Positions 41,574-50,760 are shown, numbered from the stretch's first letter. The stretch: 54,854 bases of DNA from Paenibacillus luteus (GCF_006542765.1 NZ_SKCD01000035.1:1-54854); one strand, 5' to 3'. The notes: a model not told the origin generated them from the letters alone. Translations and numbers: made by a program.

Positions 41574-42806
41574 ATGAATGATCAGGGAACGACCAGATTA
41601 AAGCCAATGATCATTGCGAACGGAAAAATGATATTACCGGATCAAATCGTTGAAGCGTCTGTAGTTGTGTTAAATGGCCGCATTGCAGCTATTGTTGAAG
41701 CCGCGAAATTTACTGAGGAGGAGTGGATAGGGAAGTATCCAGGCTCAGAAGTGATTGATGCAGCGAATCGGTATGTGCTGCCGGGCCTGATCGACATTCA
41801 TTGCGACGCCATTGAGAAAGAAGTACAGCCGAGGCCAAACACACTGTTCCCGCTGAATATGGCATTATTGGAATTCGAACGGAAGCTGCCCGTACATGGG
41901 ATTACAACCATGTATCATTCCTTGTCGCTTGGCGTAGGACTCAGCTTGCGCGGTGACCATTTGCTGACTGGCATGGTTGAAGAGATTAACAGCTATCGAA
42001 GCAAACGCTCAGTGATTCGTAATCGAATTCATTTGCGCTTGGAGGTCTCGCATTTGGCAGGCATTCCGATTGTTGAACGTTTTCTTCGAGACAATACAAT
42101 TGATTATTTATCTTTTATGGACCATTCACCAGGTCAGGGACAATATCGCGAACCAGGCTCGTTTGAGCGATACGTCATGAAAAACCAAGGTGTAAGCGCG
42201 GATGAGGTTCGAATCATTGTCGAGGATCTGCTTGAGCGCAGGAAAATGGTTAGTAAGGAACAGCTGAAGCAGCTAAGCCGTCTTGCGTCGAAACAGGGAA
42301 TTGCGTTAGCTTCCCATGATGATGACTCCTTACACAAGGTAAACGAATCGGTGGGGCTTGGCGTATCGGTCTGTGAATTTCCGATTAATCTGGAGACGGC
42401 AACATATGCGACATCAAAGGGGCTTCGCGTTTGCGTAGGTGCGCCAAACGTAGTCAGAGGAGCGTCGCACGACAAAAACTTAAAAGCAATAGATGCGATT
42501 GCAGCGAATGCTGCACACATCTTGTGCTCCGACTATCATCCTTCCTCGATGCTCGCAGCCGTATTTAAGCTGAAGAACGAAGGAATAGCCGCTTTGCCGG
42601 AGGCGGTCCGAATGGCTTCCCTAAATCCCGCACAAGCTTTAGGTGCAGCTGGTGAACTTGGATCCATCGAACCCGGCAAAGCAGCGGATCTTATTATAGT
42701 AGACCACTATGATGGCCTGCCCTGGGTAACTCATACCATTGTCGGAGGGCAGCTGGTTTATGCTTCCAAAACTCGTTATTGCGATGGATTAGCATTTTCT
42801 GAATGA
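41574..42806 (+). CDS. phnM: PhnM-like phosphonate metabolism amidohydrolase
   Basis: A 410-aa amidohydrolase-fold enzyme. In the C-P lyase pathway PhnM removes pyrophosphate from alpha-D-ribose-1-methylphosphonate-5-triphosphate. Metal-site motifs are GLIDIHCDAIEKEVQPRP, RLEVSHL, ASHDDD and CSDYHPSSML. The ATG at 41574 is set by GAAAGGGTGA (41556-41565). No phnGHIJKL genes are near, so it is an orphan and may serve another ribose-triphosphate substrate. Its 3' end overlaps sspI on the other strand by 31 bases. Confidence 0.87.
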   Translation: MNDQGTTRLKPMIIANGKMILPDQIVEASVVVLNGRIAAIVEAAKFTEEEWIGKYPGSEVIDAANRYVLPGLIDIHCDAIEKEVQPRPNTLFPLNMALLEFERKLPVHGITTMYHSLSLGVGLSLRGDHLLTGMVEEINSYRSKRSVIRNRIHLRLEVSHLAGIPIVERFLRDNTIDYLSFMDHSPGQGQYREPGSFERYVMKNQGVSADEVRIIVEDLLERRKMVSKEQLKQLSRLASKQGIALASHDDDSLHKVNESVGLGVSVCEFPINLETATYATSKGLRVCVGAPNVVRGASHDKNLKAIDAIAANAAHILCSDYHPSSMLAAVFKLKNEGIAALPEAVRMASLNPAQALGAAGELGSIEPGKAADLIIVDHYDGLPWVTHTIVGGQLVYASKTRYCDGLAFSE

Positions 42807-43009
42807 TGAAGATGCTTGTATAGGGAATCAACCATACGCCCTTGCTCCGGTTCGGAAGACTGCTGCCAAATCATTTCAAACAAGACGCCAAGGCCTGGCA
42901 ATGCCCGCTCGTCGGCACCGATGGAGTCTTCAATTACCTCAGACAGCTCCTTAGCCGAATTATCCTGTACACGCCTAACGATGGCTTGACGCAAATCAAT
43001 AACTTCCAT
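42776..43009 (-). CDS. sspI: Small acid-soluble spore protein SspI
   Basis: A 77-aa spore-core protein. The segment ALPGLGVLFEMIWQ is the SspI signature, preceded by DLRQAIVRRVQDNSAKEL. AGGAGG lies 8 bases before the ATG at 43009; an earlier start at 43030 has no site. In B. subtilis sspI lies next to the ysgA methyltransferase gene, which is also found nearby here. Expression should be forespore-specific (sigma-G), but I could not make out its promoter with confidence. Confidence 0.88.
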   Translation of the reverse strand: MEVIDLRQAIVRRVQDNSAKELSEVIEDSIGADERALPGLGVLFEMIWQQSSEPEQGRMVDSLYKHLHHSENANPSQ

Positions 43010-43144
43010 TTTAACAGCCTCCTGGTACATTCAAATTTACTTATTTACTTTGTCCACCAGAGGCTGTTTTCATCCGATTAGGCAAGCTGTGGTATACTGG
43101 TTAGATCACTGCAGCAATCATCCTGCAAGGAGGATTTGGGTAAT

Positions 43145-43810
43145 ATGGCTAAGAAGCAGTACGCGGTTATCGGAATGGGACGCTTCGGCTCCAGCATTGC
43201 AAAAGCACTGACGGACATGGGTTTTGAGGTTTTGGCTATTGATTCGAATGAACAGCGGATCCAAGAGGTCGTCAATACGGTTACCCATGCTGTATCCGCA
43301 GATTCAACGGACGAGGAAGCGCTTCGGGCGCTTGGCATAAGGAACTTTGATGTCGTCGTCGTAGCCATTGGCCAAGATATTCAATCAAGCATTTTGACGA
43401 CGCTGATCTTGAAGGATTTAGGAGTTAAAACGCTAATCGTGAAAGCGCAAAATGAGCTCCATGGTAAAGTCGTGAACAAAATCGGCGCAGACAAGGTGGT
43501 TTTCCCAGAGCGGGATATGGGTCTTCGCGTTGCGCATCATCTGGTATCGCCCAATATCTTGGACTATATCGAAATTTCGGATGACTACAGCATTATTGAA
43601 ATTAAAGCACCGGTCCCCATGATCGGCCAAAGCTTGAAGCAGCTCGATATTAGGGCGAAATATAAATGCAATGTCATGGCCATTAAGAAAGGCACTGAGA
43701 TGAATATTGCTCCTTATGCAGACGATTTAATTGGCAAGGAAGATATTCTAGTCATAGTCGGCAAAAACTCAGATCTTACAAATTTAGAAATCGCTTATTC
43801 GGAAGGTTAG
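43145..43810 (+). CDS. ktrA: TrkA/RCK potassium uptake regulator (KtrA-like)
   Basis: A 221-aa cytoplasmic gating subunit for a Ktr K+ channel. The RCK_N domain carries the nucleotide loop VIGMGRFGSSIAKAL and the acidic end LAIDSNEQRI; a C-terminal RCK_C domain follows from ~140. AAGGAGG sets the ATG at 43145. No ktrB channel gene is adjacent, so the partner lies elsewhere, as in B. subtilis ktrC/ktrD. Confidence 0.87.
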   Translation: MAKKQYAVIGMGRFGSSIAKALTDMGFEVLAIDSNEQRIQEVVNTVTHAVSADSTDEEALRALGIRNFDVVVVAIGQDIQSSILTTLILKDLGVKTLIVKAQNELHGKVVNKIGADKVVFPERDMGLRVAHHLVSPNILDYIEISDDYSIIEIKAPVPMIGQSLKQLDIRAKYKCNVMAIKKGTEMNIAPYADDLIGKEDILVIVGKNSDLTNLEIAYSEG

Positions 43811-43818
43811 AATCAACT

Positions 43819-44643
43819 ATGAATGAAAACTTTGATCCATTGCTATCATCTGTTCAAAATGACAAGGTCAAGCATTGGGCTTCACTGCTGGACAAAAAAA
43901 ACCGCGATCGCAGCGGTCAATTTTTAATCGAAGGCGTTCATCTTGTTCTGGAGGCACTGAGGGGACAAGCATCCGTGCTGACCATCGTCTACGACACCGA
44001 CCGTGGAATTCCAGAGGAGCTTAAGCTGGAACGTGAGACAAATGATTCAGAGGCTACGCTCGGTTTGGAGTGGGTACAAGCTTCACGAGCGGTCATGGCT
44101 AAATGCACAGGAACGGATACGCCTCCGCCTGTGTTCGCGATTTTAACGAAACTGTCTCCAGATTCTTCAGCATTGTATCGCAAAAACTGCCTCGTCGTTG
44201 TCCTGGACAATGTACGTGATCCTGGCAATGCCGGCACGATTATCCGCAGTGCGGATTCGGTTGGCGCCGATGCCGTGATTCTTGGCAAAGGCTGCGTGGA
44301 TCTCTACAATCCAAAAACCGTAAGATCGACAATGGGTTCCTTGTTCCATTTGCCGATTATTGAAGCTGACCTGAAAGAGCTGCTTCCGCAGGCGAGAGCC
44401 AAGGGCGTAACGCTTGTTGGGACGAGCTTGCAAGCCAAGCATACCTGCTATAGCTACGATTGGAAGCAGTCGACATGGCTGCTGATGGGCAATGAATCGG
44501 AGGGACTTTCTCCAATCGTTCGAGACCTTGTGAATGAGTCGGTCATTATCCCGATGGTCGGTCAAGCGGAATCTCTGAATGTAGCCATGGCGGCTACGGT
44601 GCTGTTGTATGAGAGCTTGAGACAGCGGGAGTTTAACAAATAA
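43819..44643 (+). CDS. SpoU/TrmH-family RNA 2'-O-methyltransferase (YsgA-like)
   Basis: A 274-aa SPOUT methyltransferase that acts on rRNA or tRNA ribose. The N-terminal substrate-binding part is followed by the knot domain with VVVLDNVRDPGNAGTIIR, WLLMGNESEGL and PMVGQAESLNVAMAATVLLYE. It sits 8 bases behind the ktrA-like gene with a weak GGAAGG site. In Bacillus the ysgA homologue precedes pheST; that pair is not in this window. Confidence 0.88.
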   Translation: MNENFDPLLSSVQNDKVKHWASLLDKKNRDRSGQFLIEGVHLVLEALRGQASVLTIVYDTDRGIPEELKLERETNDSEATLGLEWVQASRAVMAKCTGTDTPPPVFAILTKLSPDSSALYRKNCLVVVLDNVRDPGNAGTIIRSADSVGADAVILGKGCVDLYNPKTVRSTMGSLFHLPIIEADLKELLPQARAKGVTLVGTSLQAKHTCYSYDWKQSTWLLMGNESEGLSPIVRDLVNESVIIPMVGQAESLNVAMAATVLLYESLRQREFNK

Positions 44644-44706
44644 AAAATTCCCGTCAAATTTCAAAATTACCTTCTCTAAATAAAATAAACCGTCTATGAA
44701 CTCACC

Positions 44707-44758
44707 AAAGACTGGAACCTGGTTGACGATTGCCCCAACCATTTCTCCAGTCTTTTTC
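44707..44758 (+). terminator. Terminator after the methyltransferase gene
   Basis: AAAGACTGGA (44707-44716) pairs with TCCAGTCTTT (44746-44755), with an inner GGTTG/CAACC stem, and ends in T. It marks the end of the core region. Confidence 0.7.
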
Positions 44759-45396
44759 TCTCCTCTTAAAGCATCACAGCAGGGATTCCCCATCCAAATC
44801 CCGAATAGGTAATCAGGCATAAACCCAAGTAACTCAAGGCTTTTGCGAAGTGAAAGCAGTTTACTCAAGCTTTTACTCAGGCATTTCCCAGGTACTTACA
44901 CAGCCAGTATAAATGACTGTCCATGCTTTTCTCAGGTACTTCGCTACCCCTTCAGGGACACGAATTATTAGTTGGTTTCGTTCACAATTGAACCAGTTCT
45001 CTTCCAGTTTTCATGTCTTTTTCTCAGCGGTTTTGGGACAGGAATTTTTATCTCGAAAATGGCGGTGAGATCTTGTGGGGTAAGGGATTGGGGGAGGTGG
45101 GGATGTGGACAGTTATTTTTAGTTTTCTACAAAGTAACTTTGTAATTAACTTATTTCGTAGCATTCTTCAATACGTAGACCAGAAGGTAGCGACTTAATA
45201 TTAGTCAAAGATACCATGTCACAGGTGGGCTGTTTAATTATTCAATAAACCTAACAGCCAGTACAGGCAGTTTCCCTATCTCTATCGTTGGATTGCTGGG
45301 ATGTAGCGATACACATTCAATTTCGGCAAGTAGCCTTTAAAGGCTAATTTATTCAAAAGTCTTCGGATTACGGAGCAAGTGACAGGGAGTGAGTTC
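44759..45396. other. Unexplained intergenic region
   Basis: About 640 bases with no convincing gene. Short phrases such as TTTACTCAAGC, TTTACTCAGGCA and CAGGTACTT recur between ~44860 and 44945. A 61-codon open frame at 45013 has no ribosome site and unlikely composition. No T-box or riboswitch core was recognised. It is the border of the AT-rich accessory region. Confidence 0.5.
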
Positions 45397-45972
45397 GTGC
45401 AGTTGATAAAAAGAATGACCGACAGTGATTTTATTGGTGGTGCTCCTGAGTTCATGGAAACCACAACACGTTATGCCTCAAGAGGTGTATTAGTTGATGA
45501 TAGGCTTAACGTTGCTATGATGTACATGTCAAAAATTAACCTTTACAAGTTGCCTGGCGGGGGAATTGATGAAGGCGAAGAGATCAGGGATGCGTTTCTA
45601 CGCGAAATTAAGGAAGAGACAGGTTATGAAGCCGAGATCATACATGAATTGGGCTACATCGAGGAGCATAAGAACAAAAATAATTTTATGCAACATTCCT
45701 ACTGTTTTGTAGCAAAAGCGCAAAACCGTATAAGTAACGCGATGCTTACTGAAAGTGAAGCAGAGCTTGGAATGATAGTTGAATGGATGACTTTTGAAAA
45801 AGCAATAGAAGCAATGAACAGCTCGGAAATAATTTGCGATGATTATTCAACCCAATTTATGATTGCACGGGAAAAGGCTATTCTTGAAAAAGCGGTCGAA
45901 GTATTAGCGAACATATACGGACAAGGGATTATTGAAGAATGTAAGGGAGCCGATGAAAATGACAAAGGTTGA
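45397..45972 (+). CDS. NUDIX hydrolase
   Basis: A 191-aa enzyme expected to hydrolyse a nucleoside-diphosphate-linked compound. The NUDIX box is GGIDEGEE...REIKEETGYEAE, complete with the metal-binding REIKEE. The GTG at 45397 is chosen because AGGGAG (45384-45389) is correctly placed. The last 20 bases overlap the next small gene. The substrate is not readable from sequence. Confidence 0.84.
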   Translation: MQLIKRMTDSDFIGGAPEFMETTTRYASRGVLVDDRLNVAMMYMSKINLYKLPGGGIDEGEEIRDAFLREIKEETGYEAEIIHELGYIEEHKNKNNFMQHSYCFVAKAQNRISNAMLTESEAELGMIVEWMTFEKAIEAMNSSEIICDDYSTQFMIAREKAILEKAVEVLANIYGQGIIEECKGADENDKG

Positions 45973-46138
45973 GAAGATCTACCAACAGGAAAAAGAGCAA
46001 GCCTTAAAAGAACAGGCTTATGATTTTGCCAAAAAAATGCTGAATGACCTTGATCCAGATAAAATTGCTGAGATCACTGGGCTTCCAATTGAAGAGGTCA
46101 ATAAATTAAAACAGAATCAGTCATACCGAAGAGGTTGA
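45953..46138 (+). CDS. Small helical protein resembling an Rpn-type nuclease tail
   Basis: A 61-aa, highly charged protein (KIYQQEKEQALKEQAYDFAKKML) ending DPDKIAEITGLPIEEVNKLK. That end is like the C-terminal helices of Rpn/PD-(D/E)XK transposase-like nucleases, of which it may be a remnant or stand-alone module. AAGGGAG (45941-45947) lies ahead of the ATG, overlapping the NUDIX 3' end. A short GGG/CCC stem with a T8 run (46138-46162) may end transcription. Confidence 0.5.
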   Translation: MKMTKVEKIYQQEKEQALKEQAYDFAKKMLNDLDPDKIAEITGLPIEEVNKLKQNQSYRRG

Positions 46139-46364
46139 GGGTTAATCCCCAGGCTTTTTTTTATTTGGTTAGCTTATGCTGCTGAACATTGAACGGCAGT
46201 CTCGCTAGGCTATCGAGCAGGTTACGATGATAGCGAAGTACCTATTATTATGGAGTATTACGTAGTTGCAACCGCAAGTGGCGCAAACGCAACCACCATG
46301 ATATAGCATCGACTCCATTGTTATCCTATAATTTAGGTATCAGATAGCAGAGGAGAGCAAGCCT

Positions 46365-47150
46365 ATGTCATTTAGTGAAAAGTTGTTACAATTAAGAAAA
46401 GAAAAAGGTTATTCCCAAGAAATGCTGGCCGAAAAACTGGGCACAACCAGACAGGCAGTCAGCAAGTGGGAAAACGGACAAGGTTTCCCTGAAACCGAAA
46501 AGTTGCTTATGATTGGTAACTTATTCGAGGTATCCATCGATTATATGTTGAAGGAGAACGAGTTGAAGAGCGGCGCTAAAGAGCATGGGTATTATGTCAG
46601 CCAAGAGATGGCGGAAGGGTATTTGAGTCATCAGCAGAAATCATCTAATCGCATTGCGACAGGTGTGTGCCTGCTAATTATGGCTTTTTTACCGTATCTA
46701 ATGCTTCGGCATGAGCCCGTCGTTTATTCCGTTCTTATCATTTTGTTGGCGGCAGGGGGAGTCGTTGTTCTCGTTTCCGCTATACTGAAAGACGAAGAAC
46801 GGTACCATGTGCTGGGAAAAGAAGCTCTTATGCTGGATCAGGGTTATATGAAGCAATTGAAGGAACGTTTGAATCAATTGAAGAGTAGGTACACATTGGT
46901 AATCATCGTCGGGGCTGGCATGTTAGCGGTAGGTGCGATAGCTTTTTTGCTGGAAGAAAAGGGGATCTCGGAAGGCGCACTGGTTCCATATTATCCGGTT
47001 TGCGTCGTTTTGATCGCCATGGGAACCTATATAATCATTCGAACATCTACGTTGTGGTCCTCCTATAGTCTGCTTATCTACAATGAGAAGTATATCAACC
47101 GGAGGAATGACGGCTTCTGGAGAAAAATCAAGAGAAAGCTAGCCGAATAA
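46365..47150 (+). CDS. XRE-family regulator with membrane domain
   Basis: A 261-aa protein. The N-terminal HTH_3 reads EKLLQLRKEKGYSQEMLAEKLG and TTRQAVSKWENG. After ~90 residues come four hydrophobic helices (~102-120, 124-143, 175-197, 208-226) and a basic C-terminus. Membrane-bound XRE regulators of this kind often control neighbouring membrane or resistance genes. GAGGAGAG precedes the ATG. The adjacent VanZ-like gene may be a target. Confidence 0.8.
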   Translation: MSFSEKLLQLRKEKGYSQEMLAEKLGTTRQAVSKWENGQGFPETEKLLMIGNLFEVSIDYMLKENELKSGAKEHGYYVSQEMAEGYLSHQQKSSNRIATGVCLLIMAFLPYLMLRHEPVVYSVLIILLAAGGVVVLVSAILKDEERYHVLGKEALMLDQGYMKQLKERLNQLKSRYTLVIIVGAGMLAVGAIAFLLEEKGISEGALVPYYPVCVVLIAMGTYIIIRTSTLWSSYSLLIYNEKYINRRNDGFWRKIKRKLAE

Positions 47151-47197
47151 ACTTTGTACATGTGGGAGCCGCTTTGGAGAAGTGAAAGGATGCAATT

Positions 47198-48202
47198 ATG
47201 TATCGAGGAAAGTTGCGAAAAATCACTATAATTCTGTTAGCATTGTATACCGTTTTGACGCTCTATTTTTTGTATATAGGTTTCAACAGGGGTGCTTTTC
47301 TTCAAGATTCTAGCATGCGATATAGTCTAATGCCTGAAGGGATTCCTTTACACTTTCCGATGGGAAGGGACTTTCGTATTTGGTTTTTTGAGTTGGGCAA
47401 CTTTGTAGCCTTTATTCCTTTTGGAATTGTTTTCCCACTGCTGTTTCGTTGTAATTTCATTAGATTTATAACCTTATTTATTTTGTCTATTACGATTCTT
47501 GAAATCTTACAAATGCTCACTCGTCTAGGATCCTTTGATATTGACGATATCATAATTAATACATTAGGGGCGGCGGTAGGATTTTGGGCACAACGGTTCG
47601 TTCACCGTGATCGAGATAAATTTAAAGGGATTTGTCGAATCATTTTAACAGCCAGTGTACTTTCGATTGGAGTCATTGCCCTTGTTGGTAGCATTAATAA
47701 TTATTTGGAAAAGGGAGGCGGCGAAGTCGTAGCCCTGAATGAACTTACAATAACAGAGGGGTCTGTACTCTGGGATGAAACTCTCTTAGGTTTTACAGCA
47801 GTCCAAGAAAAGGTTGAACCACAAATCAATATGTACAGTAGAAAAAATACAAGAACTAATGAGTTTACGTATCATTTGGATGGCAAATATAAAAAAGTGG
47901 CAGGCTATGTCGCTATACCGGATGATGTAATCAACACTGCAAGCAATGGGAAAAGTGACATCCTATTTATCGCAGATGGCACAGAAATTTATTCACTAGG
48001 TTTATCAGCCAAAAGCGGAGAGAATCAGCTTACCTCTTTTCAAATCCCTATAAACGGAGCAAATGAACTAACCATTAAATTAATGAACGATGACTCAAAT
48101 CCGACTACAAATGCCGTGATGTGGGACATTACTCTTACAGAACTCAACACAGGACAGAAGATTATGAACAGTATTAAAAAAGGGCTACGGTCACTTTTCT
48201 AA
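47198..48202 (+). CDS. VanZ-family membrane protein with extra C-terminal domain
   Basis: A 334-aa protein. The N-terminal ~150 residues form a VanZ domain: a first helix at ~10-28, then HFPMGRDFRIWFFELGNFVAFIPFG and SFDIDDIIINTLGAAVGF. A further helix (~155-175) leads to a ~160-residue soluble beta-rich C-terminus without a recognised family. VanZ proteins give low-level glycopeptide resistance in some hosts, but most genomic copies have no known role. Confidence 0.8.
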   Translation: MYRGKLRKITIILLALYTVLTLYFLYIGFNRGAFLQDSSMRYSLMPEGIPLHFPMGRDFRIWFFELGNFVAFIPFGIVFPLLFRCNFIRFITLFILSITILEILQMLTRLGSFDIDDIIINTLGAAVGFWAQRFVHRDRDKFKGICRIILTASVLSIGVIALVGSINNYLEKGGGEVVALNELTITEGSVLWDETLLGFTAVQEKVEPQINMYSRKNTRTNEFTYHLDGKYKKVAGYVAIPDDVINTASNGKSDILFIADGTEIYSLGLSAKSGENQLTSFQIPINGANELTIKLMNDDSNPTTNAVMWDITLTELNTGQKIMNSIKKGLRSLF

Positions 48203-48237
48203 TAAGTGTCATATCAAGGTAATGAAAGAAATGAAAT

Positions 48238-48271
48238 TAAGCTTCTCTTCCATATAAGAGAAGCTTATTTT
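48238..48271 (+). terminator. Terminator after the VanZ-like gene
   Basis: A perfect 12-bp stem TAAGCTTCTCTT/AAGAGAAGCTTA with a 5-base loop, then TTTT. Confidence 0.8.
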
Positions 48272-48329
48272 CATTACTATTGTTTTCGGGTTCTAGCCGA
48301 ACATAATTGGAGGGCTAAGGAGTGGTCAT

Positions 48330-48668
48330 TTGGAAGGTATAATAGGTTTCCTTGCAATTTTTGTTTCGATTTTTATCTTATGTTTAATTGTTTTTGGACT
48401 TATACTATGCAGGAAAAATCACTTCAAGGAAGGTTTTTACTTCTTTCTTATGATCTTCTTTCTGAAGATCTATGATTTTATTGCACCATTTACAATAAGC
48501 CGATTCATTGATTCTTATAATGTGAATCGTACTTCACTACCGCTGAGAATGACATTTGGAGAGATGATCGCATTACTGAGTTTCATTCCTAGAGCAATAG
48601 AGATTATTGCTTTTATTTTTCTAGTTGTTGGACTGTACCGAATATGGAAATCCAATACATTAAAATAA
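48330..48668 (+). CDS. Small integral membrane protein, unknown
   Basis: A 112-aa protein with three to four helices (~5-27, 36-52, 80-108) and several Phe/Ile-rich stretches. It starts with TTG behind TAAGGAGTGG. No family recognised, and no stop-overlapping neighbour. Confidence 0.55.
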   Translation: MEGIIGFLAIFVSIFILCLIVFGLILCRKNHFKEGFYFFLMIFFLKIYDFIAPFTISRFIDSYNVNRTSLPLRMTFGEMIALLSFIPRAIEIIAFIFLVVGLYRIWKSNTLK

Positions 48669-48897
48669 AGATAAATTGAGTTGATGATCAAGCAGGAGTT
48701 AATATCGTAACTCCGAATTGAATTTCGAAGAATAAAAGTTAATCTGACATCTGAAAAAGCAATACTATACTGTGACTTATCTTTGTTATCATGAGCTGTG
48801 ACAAGATGTCAAACGAATGGAAGGAATTAGTAATTCTTGATAGAATAAATATGAAGATGATAAGATAATAAATTTGTCCACATAAGGAGATAAAACT

Positions 48898-49350
48898 ATG
48901 GCAAATAACCAATTACTAAGAATGGACAATGTTGGCATCGTTGTAGAATCCCTTGATAACGCAATCTCTTTTTTCGAGGAGATTGGCTTGAAGCTCGAAG
49001 GGCGTGCTACTGTCGAAGGCGAATGGGCTGGTCGCGTAACCGGGCTGGGTTCACAGTGTGTAGAGATTGCTATGATGGTTACCCCAGATGGCCATAGCCG
49101 AATTGAACTTTCGCGATTTCTCACCCCACCTACTATATCAGATCACCGAACTGCTCCTGTAAATGCCCTCGGTTATCTACGCGTTATGTTCACTGTTGAA
49201 GACATTGACGAAATAGTATCCAGACTCATTAAGCATGGTGCTCAGCTCGTTGGCGAAGTGGTTCAGTACGGGGACTCGTACCGGCTCTGCTACATTCGCG
49301 GAAATGAAGGGATTTTAATCGGTTTGGCGGAACAACTCGGTAATAAATAA
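48898..49350 (+). CDS. VOC-family (glyoxalase-like) protein
   Basis: A 150-aa metal-dependent vicinal oxygen chelate fold with two beta-alpha-beta-beta-beta units (RMDNVGIVVESLDNAISFFEEIGL; GYLRVMFTVEDIDEIVSRLIKHG), typical of single-chain members. The family covers glyoxalases, dioxygenases and antibiotic-binding proteins; the substrate is unknown. ATAAGGAGAT precedes the ATG. The region 48669-48897 shows nothing else. Confidence 0.82.
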   Translation: MANNQLLRMDNVGIVVESLDNAISFFEEIGLKLEGRATVEGEWAGRVTGLGSQCVEIAMMVTPDGHSRIELSRFLTPPTISDHRTAPVNALGYLRVMFTVEDIDEIVSRLIKHGAQLVGEVVQYGDSYRLCYIRGNEGILIGLAEQLGNK

Positions 49351-49459
49351 GTGACGCCTATAAGAAGACTTAACTGAAATATGCATTACTAGAGTAAGAT
49401 GCATCATATAAACACTGCATTCACGCTCCATTTCTTTGTTAAGTTAATGTTAGGGGGAA

Positions 49460-49882
49460 ATGATGAAAAGTAAAAAATGCATGACTCTGATCGGTCTTAT
49501 CTTTATTTTGATATATTTTTCAGTAAGTATTTGGATGTTATCCAGTGTCAAGGAAACACTGAGAACAATATATCTTCATCCAGAGAAGGATAATCAAATA
49601 GTGCATAAACAAATAACTGAATCAGCTTTAAATAAGTTTCATAGAAATGAAATATACCCATCAAGTTCATCAAGCCAGGAGGAAATAATAGCTTACTCAA
49701 CGAATATGGGATTTGGATTAAACATTTTCTACTCAGGCACCATTTGGATCAAATATACATACAAGGCATTAGACAAAAAAACAATGGAAGTCAAATATGG
49801 TTCTTCAAGAGTTCCACTACAGTTAAAGGTAAAACTGAAGAATGGAAGTTGGAGAATAACGGACAAATATGAAAAACCATAA
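49460..49882 (+). CDS. Uncharacterised membrane-anchored protein
   Basis: A 140-aa protein with one N-terminal hydrophobic helix (TLIGLIFILIYFSVSIWML, ~9-27), then an external polar domain rich in Lys/Ser. The C-terminus (SWRITDKYEK) resembles the end of small export-type beta folds. No Cys lipobox. TAGGGGGAA precedes the ATG. Function unknown. Confidence 0.55.
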   Translation: MMKSKKCMTLIGLIFILIYFSVSIWMLSSVKETLRTIYLHPEKDNQIVHKQITESALNKFHRNEIYPSSSSSQEEIIAYSTNMGFGLNIFYSGTIWIKYTYKALDKKTMEVKYGSSRVPLQLKVKLKNGSWRITDKYEKP

Positions 49883-50000
49883 TATATCCCGCTGGAACCG
49901 ATCGGCAGTGAGGCATCTCGGATTCGCAAGAGCTTTCGTCTGCTTGCTTCCGTTGGAACACTTCCGAAATTGGGTTAGAAACGAACGATAAAAAAACTTA

Positions 50001-50036
50001 AAACGCTACTGACATAATGGTGTCAGTAGCGTTTTT
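50001..50036 (+). terminator. Terminator before the DinB gene
   Basis: A perfect 14-bp stem AAACGCTACTGACA/TGTCAGTAGCGTTT followed by TT. The preceding AACGATAAAAAAAC (49984-49997) recalls the repeats at 50675 and beyond in degenerate form. Confidence 0.8.
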
Positions 50037-50074
50037 GTATACTTAGAAAAAAAGATGATTAGAGGCGATGATAT

Positions 50075-50623
50075 ATGATGATTACAACAAAGTTAGCATT
50101 ACAACTATTTGAGGAAACTGCGACATATTATATTCATGAACTGGATCAATTCAGTCTGGAGCAGCTGAGGCAAAAGCCAAGTGATAACGAGTGGTCCATC
50201 GGACAGATGCTTGTACATCTCATTAGCTCGGCGCTTGATATGCAGCTTCGTAATATTGATCAGTGTCTGATGCCAAGCGAAGATCCCATGGTACCTCGAA
50301 CGGAAAAAAACGAGGTTGGTGTGGCTATATTTTCTCAAGGGAGCTTCCCACCCATTCGTATTCATGTTCCGCCTTCCCCACAATATACTCCAGAGCAGCC
50401 AGAAAGCAAAGAGCAGCTAATTCAAGGCTTATATACTGTCATCCAGAGAATGAATGACATTGAACCTACCCTTGAAAAAGTGACCAAACAAAATATAGTG
50501 TCCCATCCGAGATTCGGTGGCTTGTGTGCGGAGGAATGGTTTTTGCTTGTTGAAATGCACTACCGTCATCATCTTCTGCAGCTCGACCGCTTAAAACAAG
50601 GATTGGTTCGGGAAGCGATCTAA
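50075..50623 (+). CDS. DinB-family protein
   Basis: A 182-aa four-helix bundle protein. It shows the DinB opening (FEETATYYIHELDQF), the NEWSIGQMLVHLIS segment with metal-binding His, and the C-terminal HYRHHLLQLDRLKQGL, where further His ligands lie. The family includes bacillithiol transferases and stress proteins of unknown substrate. TAGAGGCGAT precedes the ATG. Confidence 0.82.
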   Translation: MMITTKLALQLFEETATYYIHELDQFSLEQLRQKPSDNEWSIGQMLVHLISSALDMQLRNIDQCLMPSEDPMVPRTEKNEVGVAIFSQGSFPPIRIHVPPSPQYTPEQPESKEQLIQGLYTVIQRMNDIEPTLEKVTKQNIVSHPRFGGLCAEEWFLLVEMHYRHHLLQLDRLKQGLVREAI

Positions 50624-50674
50624 ACATTTTACAGAATAAAGATTTATTAGAACAGCTTAGCATCACTCGCGTGT

Positions 50675-50760
50675 AACGATAGTTCAATAAAAACACGAAA
50701 GTAGCCGATCACCATGATCGGCTGCTTCATTATGCTAACGGGCAGGATTGCGTGGTGTTG
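50675..50760. repeat. Modular palindromic repeat, copy R1
   Basis: It contains AACGATAGTTCAATAAAAAC, then a hairpin AGCCGATCA-CCA-TGATCGGCT (50703-50723), then TATGCTAACGGGCAGGATTG. It is almost identical to R4 at 52494-52590. Confidence 0.8.

Noticed and set aside
44167..44868. Minus-strand frame of 233 codons opposite the methyltransferase gene
   Set aside because: Most of it is antisense to a well-conserved gene, it starts with TTG without a ribosome site, and the part outside shows no known domain.
45013..45198. 61-codon plus-strand frame in the intergenic stretch
   Set aside because: No ribosome site, unlikely composition and no match to any known motif.
44644..45396. T-box or riboswitch leader
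   Set aside because: The T-box core and specifier structure were not found, and no aminoacyl-tRNA synthetase or metabolite gene follows.
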